A DNA stretch of 64,000 bases from Spisula solida (Eukaryota > Mollusca > Bivalvia > Venerida > Mactridae). The notes under the pieces are model-generated. The model was not told where the DNA came from and searched no databases. It was given only the letters and a program-made list of their open reading frames with translations. This document shows, piece after piece, positions 1-12,200 of this stretch. Numbering within the stretch: position 1 is the stretch's first letter; each line of letters opens with the position of its first letter. The position numbers and the translations under genes were made by a program. The stretch spans positions 19,077,322-19,141,321 of the forward strand of contig OX365955.1 of assembly GCA_947247005.1 (NCBI GenBank). The letters run 5' to 3'.

Positions 1-2240
1 TGTTTTGATAATAATTAAGTCAGAACATTAATTAGTCATACCAATTTATATGTACACATTTCAATGTTTAACCCCTTAAGTAGCAGCACCATTTTACTAC
101 ATAATACAATCATTAAACACAAATCTTTTATGGTGTATAAAAAGCATATTTGTTGACTCTATGCTTCTGTATGCATTATATACGCAATAAAATATGTAGA
201 GATTCAAACTTGTTGTCTACTAAGCTTTGTACATACTGCATGTTCTTAATGAGATCAGTTATTTATACAATACAATAAGGCACTCATGTAGTCGTGTAAT
301 ATAATGTTGGGAGTGCAATAATACATGTAACGTTTCATACTGTTCACTTTAACTTTCTATATTGAACTACATGTATGCTTATGGAGTAATACTTGGTTTG
401 TTGCTCGAATTAGATACATTACATATAATTGTGTTATGTCAATATTTTATAATGTTCATTTTGTATATTTGTAAGAAATATTTGTATGTTTTATTGTACC
501 AAGTCAATGTTTTTACCTCCTGTCAGTTTATGTGTCTGTTGGTCCGTAGAACAAATGGTTTCCGTTCAAAAACTCCAAATGCTTGGCCCTTGGATCCTAC
601 TCAAACTTTACATGGAGGTTAGTCAACAATAGTAGATGACCCCTAATGATTTTTAGGTCAGTAAGTCTAAGGTCAAGGTTGTCATAGCATTTAACATCAC
701 TGGCTGCAAACGGAGCATACAATTGGCATACATGTTTTACAAACATCTCTTGTTGAATACATTGGATTATGCAAACGTATTTTTGATGGCCTATTAAAGC
801 CATAATTAAAGAAACCTTTTTGTTGAGTACAACTTTAACTACCAAGGTATGAAAATGGCGCCTTACTCTAATGTTTTCCTAAACTTTGCTAGATAGGGTT
901 GTACAAAACAAATAGTTCAAGAATGGCAATATGAAGGCTGTGATCAACAGTATGACATACCTAATACAATGAATATGTTCTTATGTTGTTACAGCAATTT
1001 ATTTTTCTTTGATTAAAACATTGTGTCATATATTATAATAGTTATTGTTGGTATCTATATTAGCCGTGTTTGTGCTGTACTTATGTGACTTAATGGTTAA
1101 TTCCTGGTTATTTAATTGCTTACTGTATGAATGAAATGTGTTCACACAAGCTGATTGTTTACATAATTCATTGCCAGAATCTATCATTTAACAATCACAG
1201 GCATATAACTATATCTGATTGAAGATTCAGAAACAAACCTGAAACTGTATTCTGTGATTTTCCTTTCTGGAATTACAAAGTGTCTTGCAGAGTATTTATT
1301 TAAAATATCTTTATACATTCTTGAGTCTAAAAAAATGCATGTTCATAAAAATTGCTCCTGTTTTAGACAATGAATTATTCTGTAGTAACAATAAATTCTT
1401 TGACTTGTTTTCCATTTATCTTATCAATACTCGATTACATTCTGAAAGTTCTAAGCAAAATGTGGTGTAATGTATAGGAGTCAACAATCTTTTGCAAGAG
1501 TAAAATAATTAAGCAGTGAGAAATAATGTATTCCTGGACAGTCTATTTCAGAGTTGGTTTCATATAAATATGAGTGTAGAATGTCTGAATACATGTCTTA
1601 TAATATAGAATTTCTGAATGCATGTGTTATAACACAGATTTCACATAGTTGACAGTAGTCCTGATGATAAAAACCGAATATACCATATGAGTTATTATGT
1701 AACCATCTAGTGGACACTGTATTGTGCTTGGATGTGCAATATGAACAACAAACACTTGACAATAGGTCTATGATATAGTTTAGTTGTGTGAAATTTGAAG
1801 CATATGAAATGCTATACAGCCTGATTGTTTTATACTTTATTTGATAATGCAGATTTTGTAATTATTTGTTAGTGAATACTTTCTAACTCTTTTTAAAATA
1901 ATGTTGAATTATACATGTATGTGTTTATTGTGTTAATGATAACTGTGTTTGATGAATACTGGAAATGATTGAAATAAAAATGTTAAAAGGAGCATGGTTT
2001 GTTGTGTTGTTTTACCTGGGTAGAAATGTATGTACATGTATGTACTAATGAAATGTATATGTACTGTTCTTCATGAGCTGACCTCGCTATACCAGTATAT
2101 AGAGCACTTGAAGATTGGGTTTAAATCTGTGACCAATCTTGACGTTGAACTCTGCTTTGATAAGTATAATAATTATACATGTAATATATATACAATGTCA
2201 TGTGCATTTAAAAGTAAATTCGACAATACCTTTATTTGGT
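1..2240. other. AT-rich stretch without a recognisable gene
   Basis: No open frame here shows a known domain or a convincing exon. An AATAAA hexamer sits at 1973-1978 on the plus strand, so part of this stretch could be the 3' UTR of a plus-strand gene lying to the left of the window; that is a guess. The segment at about 545-850 reads like a dispersed repeat, with wording (aggtcagtaagtctaaggtc) similar to the repeat at 27950-28240. Confidence 0.4.
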
Positions 2241-2278
2241 AGAAAAAGACGAGGGAAAAGTTCAATTATTTTTCTAAT

Positions 2279-2284
2279 TTTATT
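2279..2284 (-). promoter_or_regulatory. candidate polyadenylation signal of the sulfotransferase gene
   Basis: AATAAA on the minus strand about 290 nt past the sulfotransferase stop codon, just beyond the 48-bp tandem array. A second AATAAA lies at 2231-2236. If used, the array would be transcribed as 3' UTR. Confidence 0.4.
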
Positions 2285-2340
2285 CAGCACATACAATGTA
2301 TTACAGAAATAATCTGGCACACATACATCTTACTAACCCA

Positions 2341-2625
2341 CGACTTTGATCACTTCATAAAGTATATCAAAATATAATGTTACTCCCACGACTTTAATCA
2401 CTTCATAAAGTATATCTAAATATAATGTTACTCCCACGACTTTGATCACTTCATAAAGTATATCTAAACATTATGTTACTCCCACGACTTTGATCACTTC
2501 ATAAAGTATATCTAAATATAATTTTACTACACGACTTTGATCACTTCATATGTTACAACTACGACTTTGATCACTTCATAAAGTATATCTAAACATTATG
2601 TTACTCCCACGACTTTGTTCTTCTA
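2341..2625 (-). repeat. 7-copy tandem array of the sulfotransferase C-terminal codons plus stop
   Basis: The word CGACTTT recurs at 2341, 2389, 2437, 2485, 2532, 2562 and 2610, a 48-bp period with one copy shortened to 30 bp. On the minus strand the highest-coordinate copy is the real end of the coding region (SRGSNIMFRYTL, stop). Each further copy repeats these codons and the TGA. Because 48 is a multiple of three and every full copy carries the stop, the array is 3' UTR in the transcript. Confidence 0.85.
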
Positions 2626-5600
2626 TCCATTTATCCATTTCCTCGTTCATGCTTACTGTAAAATGATTCTTCCAGTCACCAACTTCACCTGTAGTATACA
2701 ATTATATAGTACATGATTATAAATAACAAGGATTTTTGTATAAGAATTTCGTGGACTGGTTACCTTGAAACGGTTTAGATTTAATGGATTCAGTGAAAAG
2801 GTAAATAATCAAAGCACTGAAAGAAATACTGTGTGGCGTACTGATGCCACTAAATCCAATATCGAATCCAGGTTGTATCATAAGTTTATGTCCCAGTTCT
2901 GATAAGCCCACCCTTACTCAAACATTTGTGCTGCTAAAGACACCAAGAGAACCAGCAGTTACCTGGAACTTACTTAAGTAACTATGCTGAGCATCAATGA
3001 AGGGATATTTACAAATACCATTTTAACGACTTGGAGAATTCGACCAGTATCAAGATAAGTGACTGTTTATTCTCCGTATGACCACGCATGTTAATTAGAT
3101 GTATATGACACTCTATATTAACGTATGTAAAAGGGGTAAACATGGCGTCGCTCACACATATCGATCGGCCGATTAATGCTTTAAAAACAAGTTTTACATT
3201 TTATAAAACCTTAAAGTGTTAGCTTTTAAAACAAGTTTTAATGAACAAAATCGATCGAATATTAAATTAATAATTGATGATTTTCGACCGTTGATTGAAT
3301 TTTTATTTGGTATAAAACGGGATATTTTAAACTTACTTTTACGCGGAACGGATTCTTACTCGTCGCCGTGGATTTAATAATTAGGGTATCATGTTAAATG
3401 TTGTCTTAAAGAGAGACATATATCTCTGCTTCATTACAAGCTTTAAATATTCAAAATCGGATAATAGATACGAAAATTATGAGGTCTTATATAAAGCAGG
3501 GTAGAAATTGACTAGTGCGTTTAACGCTTACCGCGGTAACATTGTTAATCGACCGATCGATATGTACGTAGAACTATTTCCCCCCACCAGCTATATATAG
3601 CATCAATGTTTGTATACAACATAATTAGGTAATCGTCTGCAATGTGCAGCGGCGGAGTGATTTACATACGTTACAGTATACGATTGAAAACCGTGGGAAC
3701 TATTTTAGATTCCCGCCACCAGTGAGAACATTCTTTGGTAGTAAAAATATAGTCCGTTGCGGAATGATTTGCTATAAATATCCTCTAAAAATAAAAGTCT
3801 GATATAATTGTTGGTCTTAATATAAGTAAATGTTGGTAAAGTAAACAAATCAGGTCCAATGATACGTGTAACCTGTGTTGCATGCTTGTAATATTGTTCA
3901 AATCATAGAACTATTTATTTGCCGAGGCCTAGTGCGTTAAATTGGTCGTAAGCTGAAAAGTGGTAATATCATTGTGTGGCGTTTACGCCACACAAAAACG
4001 ATAGCTAGAGGAGTGCACAGCGCTTAGATCTAACAGATTCAGTAAAAAAAGGTAAATATAAAACGATAGCTCACACCACTTGAACTATAATTGTATTAAT
4101 AAAAAGAATAAAAAAGAATTACAGAAATAAATTAGAAAAAGGATCATGTAAAAGGTTTGACGATAATGAATCGTTATTGTAAAGATGTTTTGACCTGCCA
4201 AAAATACACAACTTCACGATAGGTTAACACTGTACGAGGAACGTTCAGAAATAGCGTAGACTTTTGCTGTAAAACGATTCATGTTGTAGACAGATTGCAT
4301 ATCAAAATGCTGTTTGAATTCGAAATTATCTGGCCACAAGATTTTATGGATATTAAAGGTAAGTCATTTAGTGACACGAACAATCGCTCGGGGAAACCTT
4401 ACTGAAGTCTACAATATGATGCATAATACGCATAGGAAGAGCGCTGTGAGTTGTGCTTTGGTGTTAAAATGATAGCAAAGACGTTATCGATGACAGAATA
4501 TGGAGGGTTCAGTTAGAAAACTAATAGTACATTGGCGTCAATGCGTGGTGTCTTGATCTATATAAGGTGTGCCTACCTTTCCTGTACATAAATGGTACTC
4601 TGTCTTGATCTATATAATGTGTACCTACCTTTCCGGTACATAAATGGTACTCTGTCTTGATCTATATAAGGTGTACCTACCTTTCCTGTACATAAATGGT
4701 ACTCTGGCTTGATCTATATAATGTGTACCTACCTTTCCGGTACATAAATGGTACTCTGGCTTGATCTATATAATGTGTACCTACCTTTCCGGTACATAAA
4801 TGGTACTCTGGCTTGATCTATATAAAGTGCACCTCCTTTCCTGTACATAAATGGTTTTCTGTCTTGATCTATATAATGTGTACCTACCTTTCCTGTACAT
4901 AAATGGTTTTCTGTCCTTGTCACCATGCTCTTGGACCTTCACTTCCATGTCAGCCTGTTTAAGTTTTTTAAAATCACATGCTTCGGCAATTTGATTGATA
5001 AGTTCCATATCCCTGTTTGTTCCAAGGAAATTGTTGATTTTCTGTATTTCTCTTACAGGGTCCTGGAAGACAACACATAAACTCAGCTTGTTAATACATC
5101 TTAACTCACTATACAATCATTGATGATCAGTGATACGTAATTCACCTTCATCGCATGCAAATATTTTTTGTGTTCGTACCCTATTATTCTGTTATTCTAA
5201 ACTTTTAACACTTCAGAAGGCTAAAGCTAAGTGTTTCGGCCTTTTTGCTGTTGAAGCGTGGTTATTTAACCTGGAAATGCTAATTGTGTGAAAAAGAAAG
5301 ATAATATTAAGTCAGACAGGGAAGGCAGCACTCAACCTAGCCGACCGAGCACAGAAAACATTAAAAACATACAATGCACAATGCCCAATTTAACCAACCG
5401 AGCACAGAAAACATAAAACACATACAAGGCACAATACTCAACTATATAAACAAGTAAAAGATCCACCCAAGTCCAAGCTGTCGAAAAGTTGAATTAACTA
5501 GTTTCAGCAATCAAAAAGCTGAATGCCCCAGCTGAATGACCCAGTTCCAACAGTTAACGACTGAAATACCTAGTTTTAGCTGTCAAAAATCCTAAAAAGT

Positions 5601-8183
5601 TGATAAATAACAGTACAAATGTATTAAAAAACTGAATATCAAGGTTTCAGCTGAATGACCTAGTTTCAGAAAGCCCCAGCCGGATGACCCAGTTTCAACA
5701 ACTTTAACGCTTAAGGTTTTTGATTGCTGTAACTAACCCATTCTTCTTTTCGACAGCTTGGTTAATGGTCAATTTTTTAAGATTTCTGACAGCTAAACTA
5801 GGCATTGCAGCCGTTTTACTGTTGGAACTTTTGGGACTGGGTCATTCAGCTAGGGCATTCAGCTTTTTGATTGCTGTAACTAATTCATTCTACTTTTCGA
5901 CAGCTTGCTAAATTGTGTACTTTTTAGGATTTCCTACAGCTAAAACTAGACATTGAAGCCGTTTTATTGTTAAGACTGGGTCGTTCAGCAAGGACATTCA
6001 GCTTTTTGATTGCTTAAACTAATTCATTCTTCTTTTCGACATCTAGTTTAACGTTTTCTGTGCTCGGCTGGTTAAGTTGAGTGCTGACGTCCCTGCCTGA
6101 CTGAATATTATCTTTTTTAACTGTACAGCCAACATTAAACATGACTGATGCTGACTGTAAGGCTAGTGCTAGTCAGCGATAGATAATGCATGCGTTGTTG
6201 AAAGTAAAAAGAGAATGTATATACACATGTAATGTATCTATTTTCGGAAAGGTAATTTGGTGTACGGGGAGAATTAGGTGCGTATTATATAGACGGAACC
6301 TTACTTCTTTCAAATCTTCATAGAATAGATTGAGAATCTGATCGGGATGTTCATCTGTGAAATATTCCCATTCTTTCATATATCCAAAGAACGGTGAATA
6401 GTAACCTGTAAATATACGGATTAAACTATGTAAATTATAATCACAAACATTTTTTTAAACTTTATAAATACATTTCGCAATTAACTTTGATTGCTAAAAC
6501 TTTAAACCTCATACATTTGACTCTGCCTATCTTTACGAATTCGTAATCGCGAAAGTGTATGAGCGAATCCTAGGTAATGCACTTGTCCAACGAATCTGTC
6601 ACTGCTTCCATTAGGAAGAACAAATTTACAAAACACATTTACAAAATTGAAATGGAAACACTGTGGACAAACGGCGTCATATATCCGAATGTTGTTGAAA
6701 TATGAAATGTATTCAAGTTATCAGATACAAGAATATAATCTATAATGTAAATATTCTAATCTACGCGGTATCAATAAATCAAATACCCTTGACCACAGGA
6801 ACTTGCATAATTTAAAAAAATGAACTAAAAATGATTTTTTTTTTCAAATTTTTTTTCAAATTATTTTTCAATTTTTTTTCGTTTTCTTTTTAAATTATGC
6901 AAGTTCCTATGCCTTGACAAGTGGAATGTACAGTTATAGTAGCTAGATAGATTATATAATTGTATCCTAGGATCAAATGAATGTTTTAAATGTTCACACT
7001 TACTTAAGCCATAGTCTCCGCGTACATACTGTAAAAACGTTTTAAAATCTTTGACGTAAGATTCATTTGACTTCGAAGCTTTGTGATGATAGTACATTGA
7101 TACAAACGCGTCTTTAGGGTTCCTCATCACGTGAATAATCTTTGTTCCCCTTTCAAATATTCCTCTTGGTGTAAGTCTACATGGCCAATGACAGTTAAGA
7201 ACCCGTGGTGAAGGCTTTGCGTCAATTGTAGACGCTTTCTTAAAATCTAGAAATACAGATTCCTTGGTGTTTGTTTCATATTCTGCCCTCCCACTCTGTA
7301 ACATGATAATGATTTCCCAAGTCCAGTGTGTTCCTGCAATATCAAAACATTCACTTTTACTTCTGAGATAGGAGGAAGAACTACTGTATACATTCTACGA
7401 ACTAGATTAAACATATAGAATGGAACGTGCCTCTCCTTTTATCAGTTGCCATGCGACTTTTAAAACACAGTAATTCGCCGAATTCACTAGATAAGTTTAA
7501 ATATAATGTTTTCTGGTAATGGAATAATTATTTCATTATAATTGCTTGACTTGTAAGTTATCAATATCTAGTCACCTTTCACTAAGAAACTTATTAAAAA
7601 TTAATTGACCAGAAAAGATTACCAATCATGATCTAAGCAATGCCAATAACAGGACTAGACTAAACCAGTACAGGGGTACAGAAACGAAGATAGAGTTGGT
7701 TAGGACATGTTATTAGAAAAGATACCAACAGAAACACCAGAATAGGTATCATATTGGACACTCGAGGGAAGCAGAAAGAGAGACAGGTTTCGGGAAACCT
7801 GGAGACGGACAGTAGAATAAGGGGAAAGGAAAGAGCTTGGACTAGATACATCAATGCGACAGCAGCAAGAACGGCACGGAACAGAGATAAATGGAAGGAG
7901 ATCAACCATACTCCCACGCTCCACAGGTAGAGAATTAAGGAACTAAGTAATAAAAGTATCAATTAATTATACCACATATGGAATAGAAATGAACATACAA
8001 ACTAGTTTATTACAACATGTTGTATTTACCACATTTTGGAAAAGTTGCCAGATATAGATCGTCATCTCTTATCTCTAGTTCTTGTATTTCCTGTATATGT
8101 TTGTTAAAGTTTGAACCGTATGGTAGATGTTCTGTATTACTCCATCTAGAAATATAATCTCCATGAAACAATCTATTCAGAGA
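2576..8183 (-). CDS. cytosolic-type sulfotransferase (SULT family), 5' end possibly incomplete
   Basis: Transfers sulfate from PAPS to a small hydroxyl or amine acceptor; the substrate cannot be read from sequence. Exons on the minus strand, in order: 8183-8030, 7333-7004, 6405-6305, 5062-4888, 2688-2576. They join in phase to 290 codons plus stop, close to the usual 290-300 aa. The PAPS 5'-phosphate loop reads TFPKCGTHW and is split by intron 1. The 3'-phosphate site is RNPKDAFVSMYYH. The C-terminal signature is FMYRKG joined to EVGDWKNHF across the last intron. The position of the catalytic histidine reads LNCHWP, so the His is kept but the usual Lys two residues earlier is Asn. No in-frame ATG exists in the first exon, whose acceptor is at 8184-8185, so a short upstream exon probably carries the start; I could not find it. 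Two boundaries of this gene are tandemly amplified (4550-4914 and 2341-2625). Confidence 0.87.
4550..4914 (-). repeat. 7-copy tandem array of an exon end plus its 5' splice site (sulfotransferase intron 4)
   Basis: The word ACATAAATGG recurs at 4586, 4638, 4690, 4742, 4794, 4845 and 4897, a 52-bp period with one 51-bp step. On the minus strand each unit holds the exon end (PFMYRKG) followed by the donor GTAGGTAC and about 27 bp of intron. The exon-proximal copy, with the donor after 4888, is the only one that joins in frame to the next exon (AAA G|GT GAA). Reading through the first donor reaches a TAG a few copies later. The period is not a multiple of three, so each copy shifts the frame. 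Confidence 0.88.
5295..6117. mobile_element. fold-back DNA element in the sulfotransferase intron
   Basis: Terminal inverted repeats of about 60 bp: the left end (5300-5360, AAGATAATATTAAGTCAGAC onward, then GCAGCACTCAACC) matches the reverse complement of 6055-6112. The interior also folds back. CAGCTGAATGACCCAGTTCC-like blocks around 5520-5560 and 5650-5690 pair with GGGACTGGGTCATTCAGC blocks around 5830 and 5980. No transposase is visible. A single related end lies at 30940-31022. Confidence 0.72.
7685..7928 (+). mobile_element. decayed non-LTR retrotransposon reverse-transcriptase C-terminal fragment
   Basis: Two plus-strand frames together give WLGHVIRKDTNRNTRI and then RDRFRETWRRTVE followed by a stop and a frame reading GLDT. 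This is the familiar tail of LINE open reading frames in invertebrates (WLGHVLRK...GKRKRGRPxxTWRRTVE). A frameshift near 7785 and a stop near 7820 show it is dead. It lies in the sulfotransferase intron, opposite to the gene. Confidence 0.7.
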
Positions 8184-8637
8184 CTGTATATAACATAGTC
8201 TCTGCCTACATTACATTGTTTGACATGAAATATCTTAATAATTGAAGTATTATATATATGAGCAAGTAAATTGATATAATTAAAACAATTAAAATGTTAA
8301 ACAATTGTAACGTGTGTTTTTGTAGATCTTTATAGGTATCATTCTCAGAATTGATAACAATGTGATGCTAGTTTGAAGATAGAAAATACACATTCTCTTT
8401 CATAAAATGTCAGTTCTACAAATTTGGGTAGCCTATGTGGTTTGTTTTCATATGAGTTGGGATATTCGAAAGTGTTCAAGTCGATACTGTTTTATTCGAT
8501 TGATACCATTTATTTTAACTTCTTGAACGATGACATAGGTTTCATTGCATTGCATCAATATAAGAAACAGGAACATAAATTCAGTTATTTGAAACTAGTA
8601 ACTAAATATGTGCGAACCATATTGTTTCAAGTTGGGT

Positions 8638-8894
8638 TATAGCACAGAGAATTTTATATGATCCTGACCTTTATGCATGAATATATTACAAGGTTCTTGC
8701 GTTGAATATATAAATTTCCGCGAGCAATTCGTGCAAAATCGGTCCTTAAGATTTGTGTTGGTATTACAACTCGAGCGTCTTCGTGATACTACCCGCTTAT
8801 GAAAACATACAACCGGGATTATAAATATAGACGATTTATCAGCTGTGAAATTATGCAAATTTAAGGTCGAGAGTCGTATCAAATTCTCTGTACA
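8638..8894 (+). mobile_element. MITE family A, copy 1
   Basis: About 257 bp starting TATAGCACAGAGAATTT and ending ...ATCAAATTCTCTGTACA, so the ends are inverted repeats. The body (CCTGACCTTTATGCATGAAT, CGTCTTCGTGATACT, TATGAAAACATACAACC) recurs at 22571, 30125, 56149 and 58137. No coding capacity. Open frames over these copies that share the peptide [16 protein letters not shown] are only the repeat read through. Confidence 0.8.
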
Positions 8895-11170
8895 TGTACG
8901 ATATTTTTGATACAAGAATACTGATATAAGACACATACGTCACTGTTAAGCCGCAAGCATGTATAAATTCCGTGCTGTCGCCATCTGGTGTGCAAATGGT
9001 TACCTTTGCCATGGTAGGTTGTCACACGGCGTGTTGTCACACAGGTAGCTTACAAGTGTTGTGTTGTTACACTGGTAGATAATGTCGCGTTGTCAACCAG
9101 GCAGCTTATGTCGTGTTGCTTGCTAGAATATAAACAATTCATCAATGTTGCTGTAACAATAAGTTAATAATGTACTTAGTACAAAGGAATTTGAAATTCT
9201 ATCCATAAAATAATATTTGACTTATATAATAGACATGGGTGCAATACGTTCCCCCTTAAATGGAAATCCGTTATACAGCATACGTAACTATATCCTTGAT
9301 AAAGAGTAAAAACATTTTTTTTTCTTAGGAAGGTTCATTTAACGGGGAACTGATCAGACAGTCACTGAGGTGCATTTTGTTTTAATAAACATTTCATTAA
9401 TACTGGTGTTATCTTAAATATACATGTATTTACATATTCAGGAACAAGAGAGCTTCATCTTTAAAATGGTGTAAAGAAATATAGAATTAAATATTAAAAA
9501 TAATAATAAACAGGTCCGTGGAAATCGAACACATTGAAAAAAAATATCATTTCACATTGTCGTTTTTATTGAATGCACCATGATATACATTTCATAGCAT
9601 AACTTTTTAACTAGTTGATCAATTTCGATGGGATTTTGCATGGAGGTAGTTCTAACAACGCTGAGTATGAATATAATTACTTTATGAAGATATCGAAAGC
9701 CAATTCTTAGTTTGATACCATGAATATCTCACCACTTTAGTTCAAATGCACCTTTCTAATAGAACATATATTTTATTTAAAAAAATAATTATTTACTCTT
9801 TATCAATGATACAGTGACATTTGGTATCCAATACTAACAAAATAATAGACATAATGATCGACCATTCGACAATGAGTGATTGTAATGGATCGACTGATCT
9901 TTTCTGTATCAAAAATAAAGAAGACAAACTCCATTGACATTTCATATAGTGCTCAGCAGCAATGCTTGCATCAGTTTTGTACCGTGGCATAAACTGATAT
10001 ACCCGGTCAACAATTTGATAGCCATATATCATACTACTGCTGCATATTTCATTAACCGGAGAAATTTAGAACAAATAGAGACATTTAAAACAAATTGATA
10101 AATTTAGAACATGTAGATAAATTTAGAACAAATAGAAACTTGTCCAATTTAGGTTAAATTTCTGATATGTTATGTCATTGTGTTGATTGTTAAACGCCGT
10201 TATGAGTTTAACTTTATGTAAAGCATGACCACTTTTATATCCATAATTATATACACAGCCAGAGAATCTGTACTCGTATATGTACACGAGGAGGTATCAA
10301 AATGTTCGTGCACGGCGTCGGTCATTTGTTTAGTTTTAGTATGTTTTCAGTAACAATCACACCTACTTTAAAACAACTTATTTTGAATTGTTTTTCAAAT
10401 TTTCTTCGACATGATCGAATCAACGACACTGGTGTTTGTTGCACGATCTCGAATTACATTATGATGGTAAATTTTACATGTGCTTTCTGGACTGTATACG
10501 ATCAGTGCACTGGATCTAAACATACATATATCGAGCATGAGTGGGATCAAAATATGACTGGTGCGTTAGCGTTTGATGACGTCAAGATGTCCAAAAAGTG
10601 CGCTGGGTGGCTTGAATTGAATGTCGTTTAAGATTGTATAATAACAGACAATATAATCACGTTACACAAACATGCATTAAAATAACTGGCTAGTGCACGA
10701 ACGTTTTGAACTTTTGAGACCCCTTCGATTCGTGTATAAAATTAATGATAGAAACACTATAAACAAGAACTTACCATATAAATCAATCCTACGTTAAATA
10801 GATGAACTTGCCATGATCATCACGTACAATACGTGTCTACTGGTTCACCAAAGCTTGTTTCAACTTACTGATAGCAAACTAGGTCGCGATGAAATGCATA
10901 ATTATATTCAGTACAATTCGTGTAAATGCAGGGTCGTAGCCTGGTGCAAAGTAATGTGTAAGTCACATTAGTGTAGGCCGGATCGGGAGGCTTGCTCCCC
11001 TGGAAATCGTTTTAACTCTATCGTTTAATAATAGTTTATTGCATTTAATATACACAACGGATTGGGCACACGTTATTTCAACATTACTGAAGCCCTCTCC
11101 AAGAATATTTTTTTTATATACTAATTTATTTAAGGTCGATTGTGAAACAAGTTATTCCAACTTATATTAA
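8895..11170. other. intergenic stretch without a recognised gene
   Basis: No exon or domain could be recognised. A short degenerate tandem of 'GTTGTCACAC...GGTAGCTTA' words lies at 9010-9125. A 109-codon plus frame at 10302-10631 has no recognisable motif and no supporting splice or promoter context, so I leave it uncalled. The missing first exon of the sulfotransferase could lie here. Confidence 0.4.
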
Positions 11171-11375
11171 TCACTCTCGACACCTCATTCCTGATGTTAT
11201 CCATCGCCACGAGGGTATGAGAGAAGAGAAGCCAGTTTCCCTTTTATGCTGATCGTCAAGCAAGGGAAATTTTGGTACCATGTTATTTCGTCTTTGGTAA
11301 GACGCGACCAGGGATCGAACCCGAGACCTCCCGCACTCGAAGCGAACGCTCAACCACTAGGCTATCGAGGAGGCC
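11171..11375 (-). mobile_element. tRNA-derived SINE
   Basis: On the minus strand a tRNA-like head contains a box A-like TAGCCTAGTGGTTGAGCG (near 11348-11365) and a box B GGGTTCGATCCC (near 11311-11322). It is followed by a body with CAAGCAAGGGAAATTTTGGTACC-type wording that recurs, degenerate, at about 2965-3030, 26920-27000 and 30415-30460. It is not a functional tRNA because the cloverleaf does not close. Confidence 0.7.
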
Positions 11376-12200
11376 CAGAATATTAACAAAGTCATGACAA
11401 CTGCAAGTAAGATAAATATCAAGACAAGTATCAATCAAACAAAGGTATAACTTTAAAACTTGACGATATTAGTATTGAAAATGACCTTGAAGTTGTGTGG
11501 GCAAGGGCATGGGGAACATACTTATGACATTAAGAACGTTTCGAACTCTTCAAATAGCGATCTGTACAGTTTTAGCAGTTTCAAGACTAAAAATTGAAAC
11601 AATTATGACTCACAATAGTTGATGATAGTTGACGACAGTTAAGATAATTTATAAAAAAAAACACTGCATGTATGTCATTGAAATCACCAAAGTAGCTAGT
11701 AGAGCGCTACCGTGAACATAAACTTAGACCGTTTTATTCTGGGGTCCGGGGCGTGTTCCCCCTGAATGTTTTGAAAATACACACTGTTCTAGGTCTAAAA
11801 ATCAAGAACTTCCAGTTGATTTTAGATACTCCTATACTCCCTATCCCCTTTGATTTTTATTGCATTTTTGGCATTTTTATTATTTCTTCGAGTCTCTTGG
11901 AAACAGTGTAGGCTTACACGGCCTTTGTGAAGCTACGCCACTGGTTGACTCATTTATCAGAGACTATATATAGATAACAGTTACTGTCTGCATGTACTAA
12001 ATATCAGCCGTGTGACTTGAATTCCTCTACAATTATCTATATAGTATCTGCATTAATTTAACAGGTGAACAGAGCAATTAAGTCCCGTTTGTGAATATGG
12101 CCAGTGCAACTTTATTAAACTTCAAGTTTTAATTTTATATTATTTGTTCCGTGTTACAAATCTAAATTTACATGTGCGTGTATTTATTGGTATAACTATG

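Noticed and set aside
4550..4914. Regular direct repeats considered as a CRISPR-like array
   Set aside because: Units are contiguous with no unique spacers and derive from an exon edge in a eukaryotic gene.
5720..5911. 63-codon plus frame with repeated FLIAVTN text
   Set aside because: Internal repeats of the fold-back element read in one frame.
7660..7962. 100-codon minus frame
   Set aside because: It is the antisense of a LINE fragment readable on the plus strand.
8637..8936. 99-codon minus frame and relatives at 30069-30308 and 58079-58333 sharing a peptide
   Set aside because: The shared peptide comes from reading the family A MITE; the copies are frame-shifted relative to each other and non-coding.
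10302..10631. 109-codon plus-strand frame in the intergenic region
   Set aside because: No recognisable domain, low-complexity composition and no splice or promoter support; expected by chance at this length.
11300..11370. tRNA gene
   Set aside because: Box A and B are present but the cloverleaf does not close and a SINE body follows; the same holds at 40105-40185 and 54680-54865.
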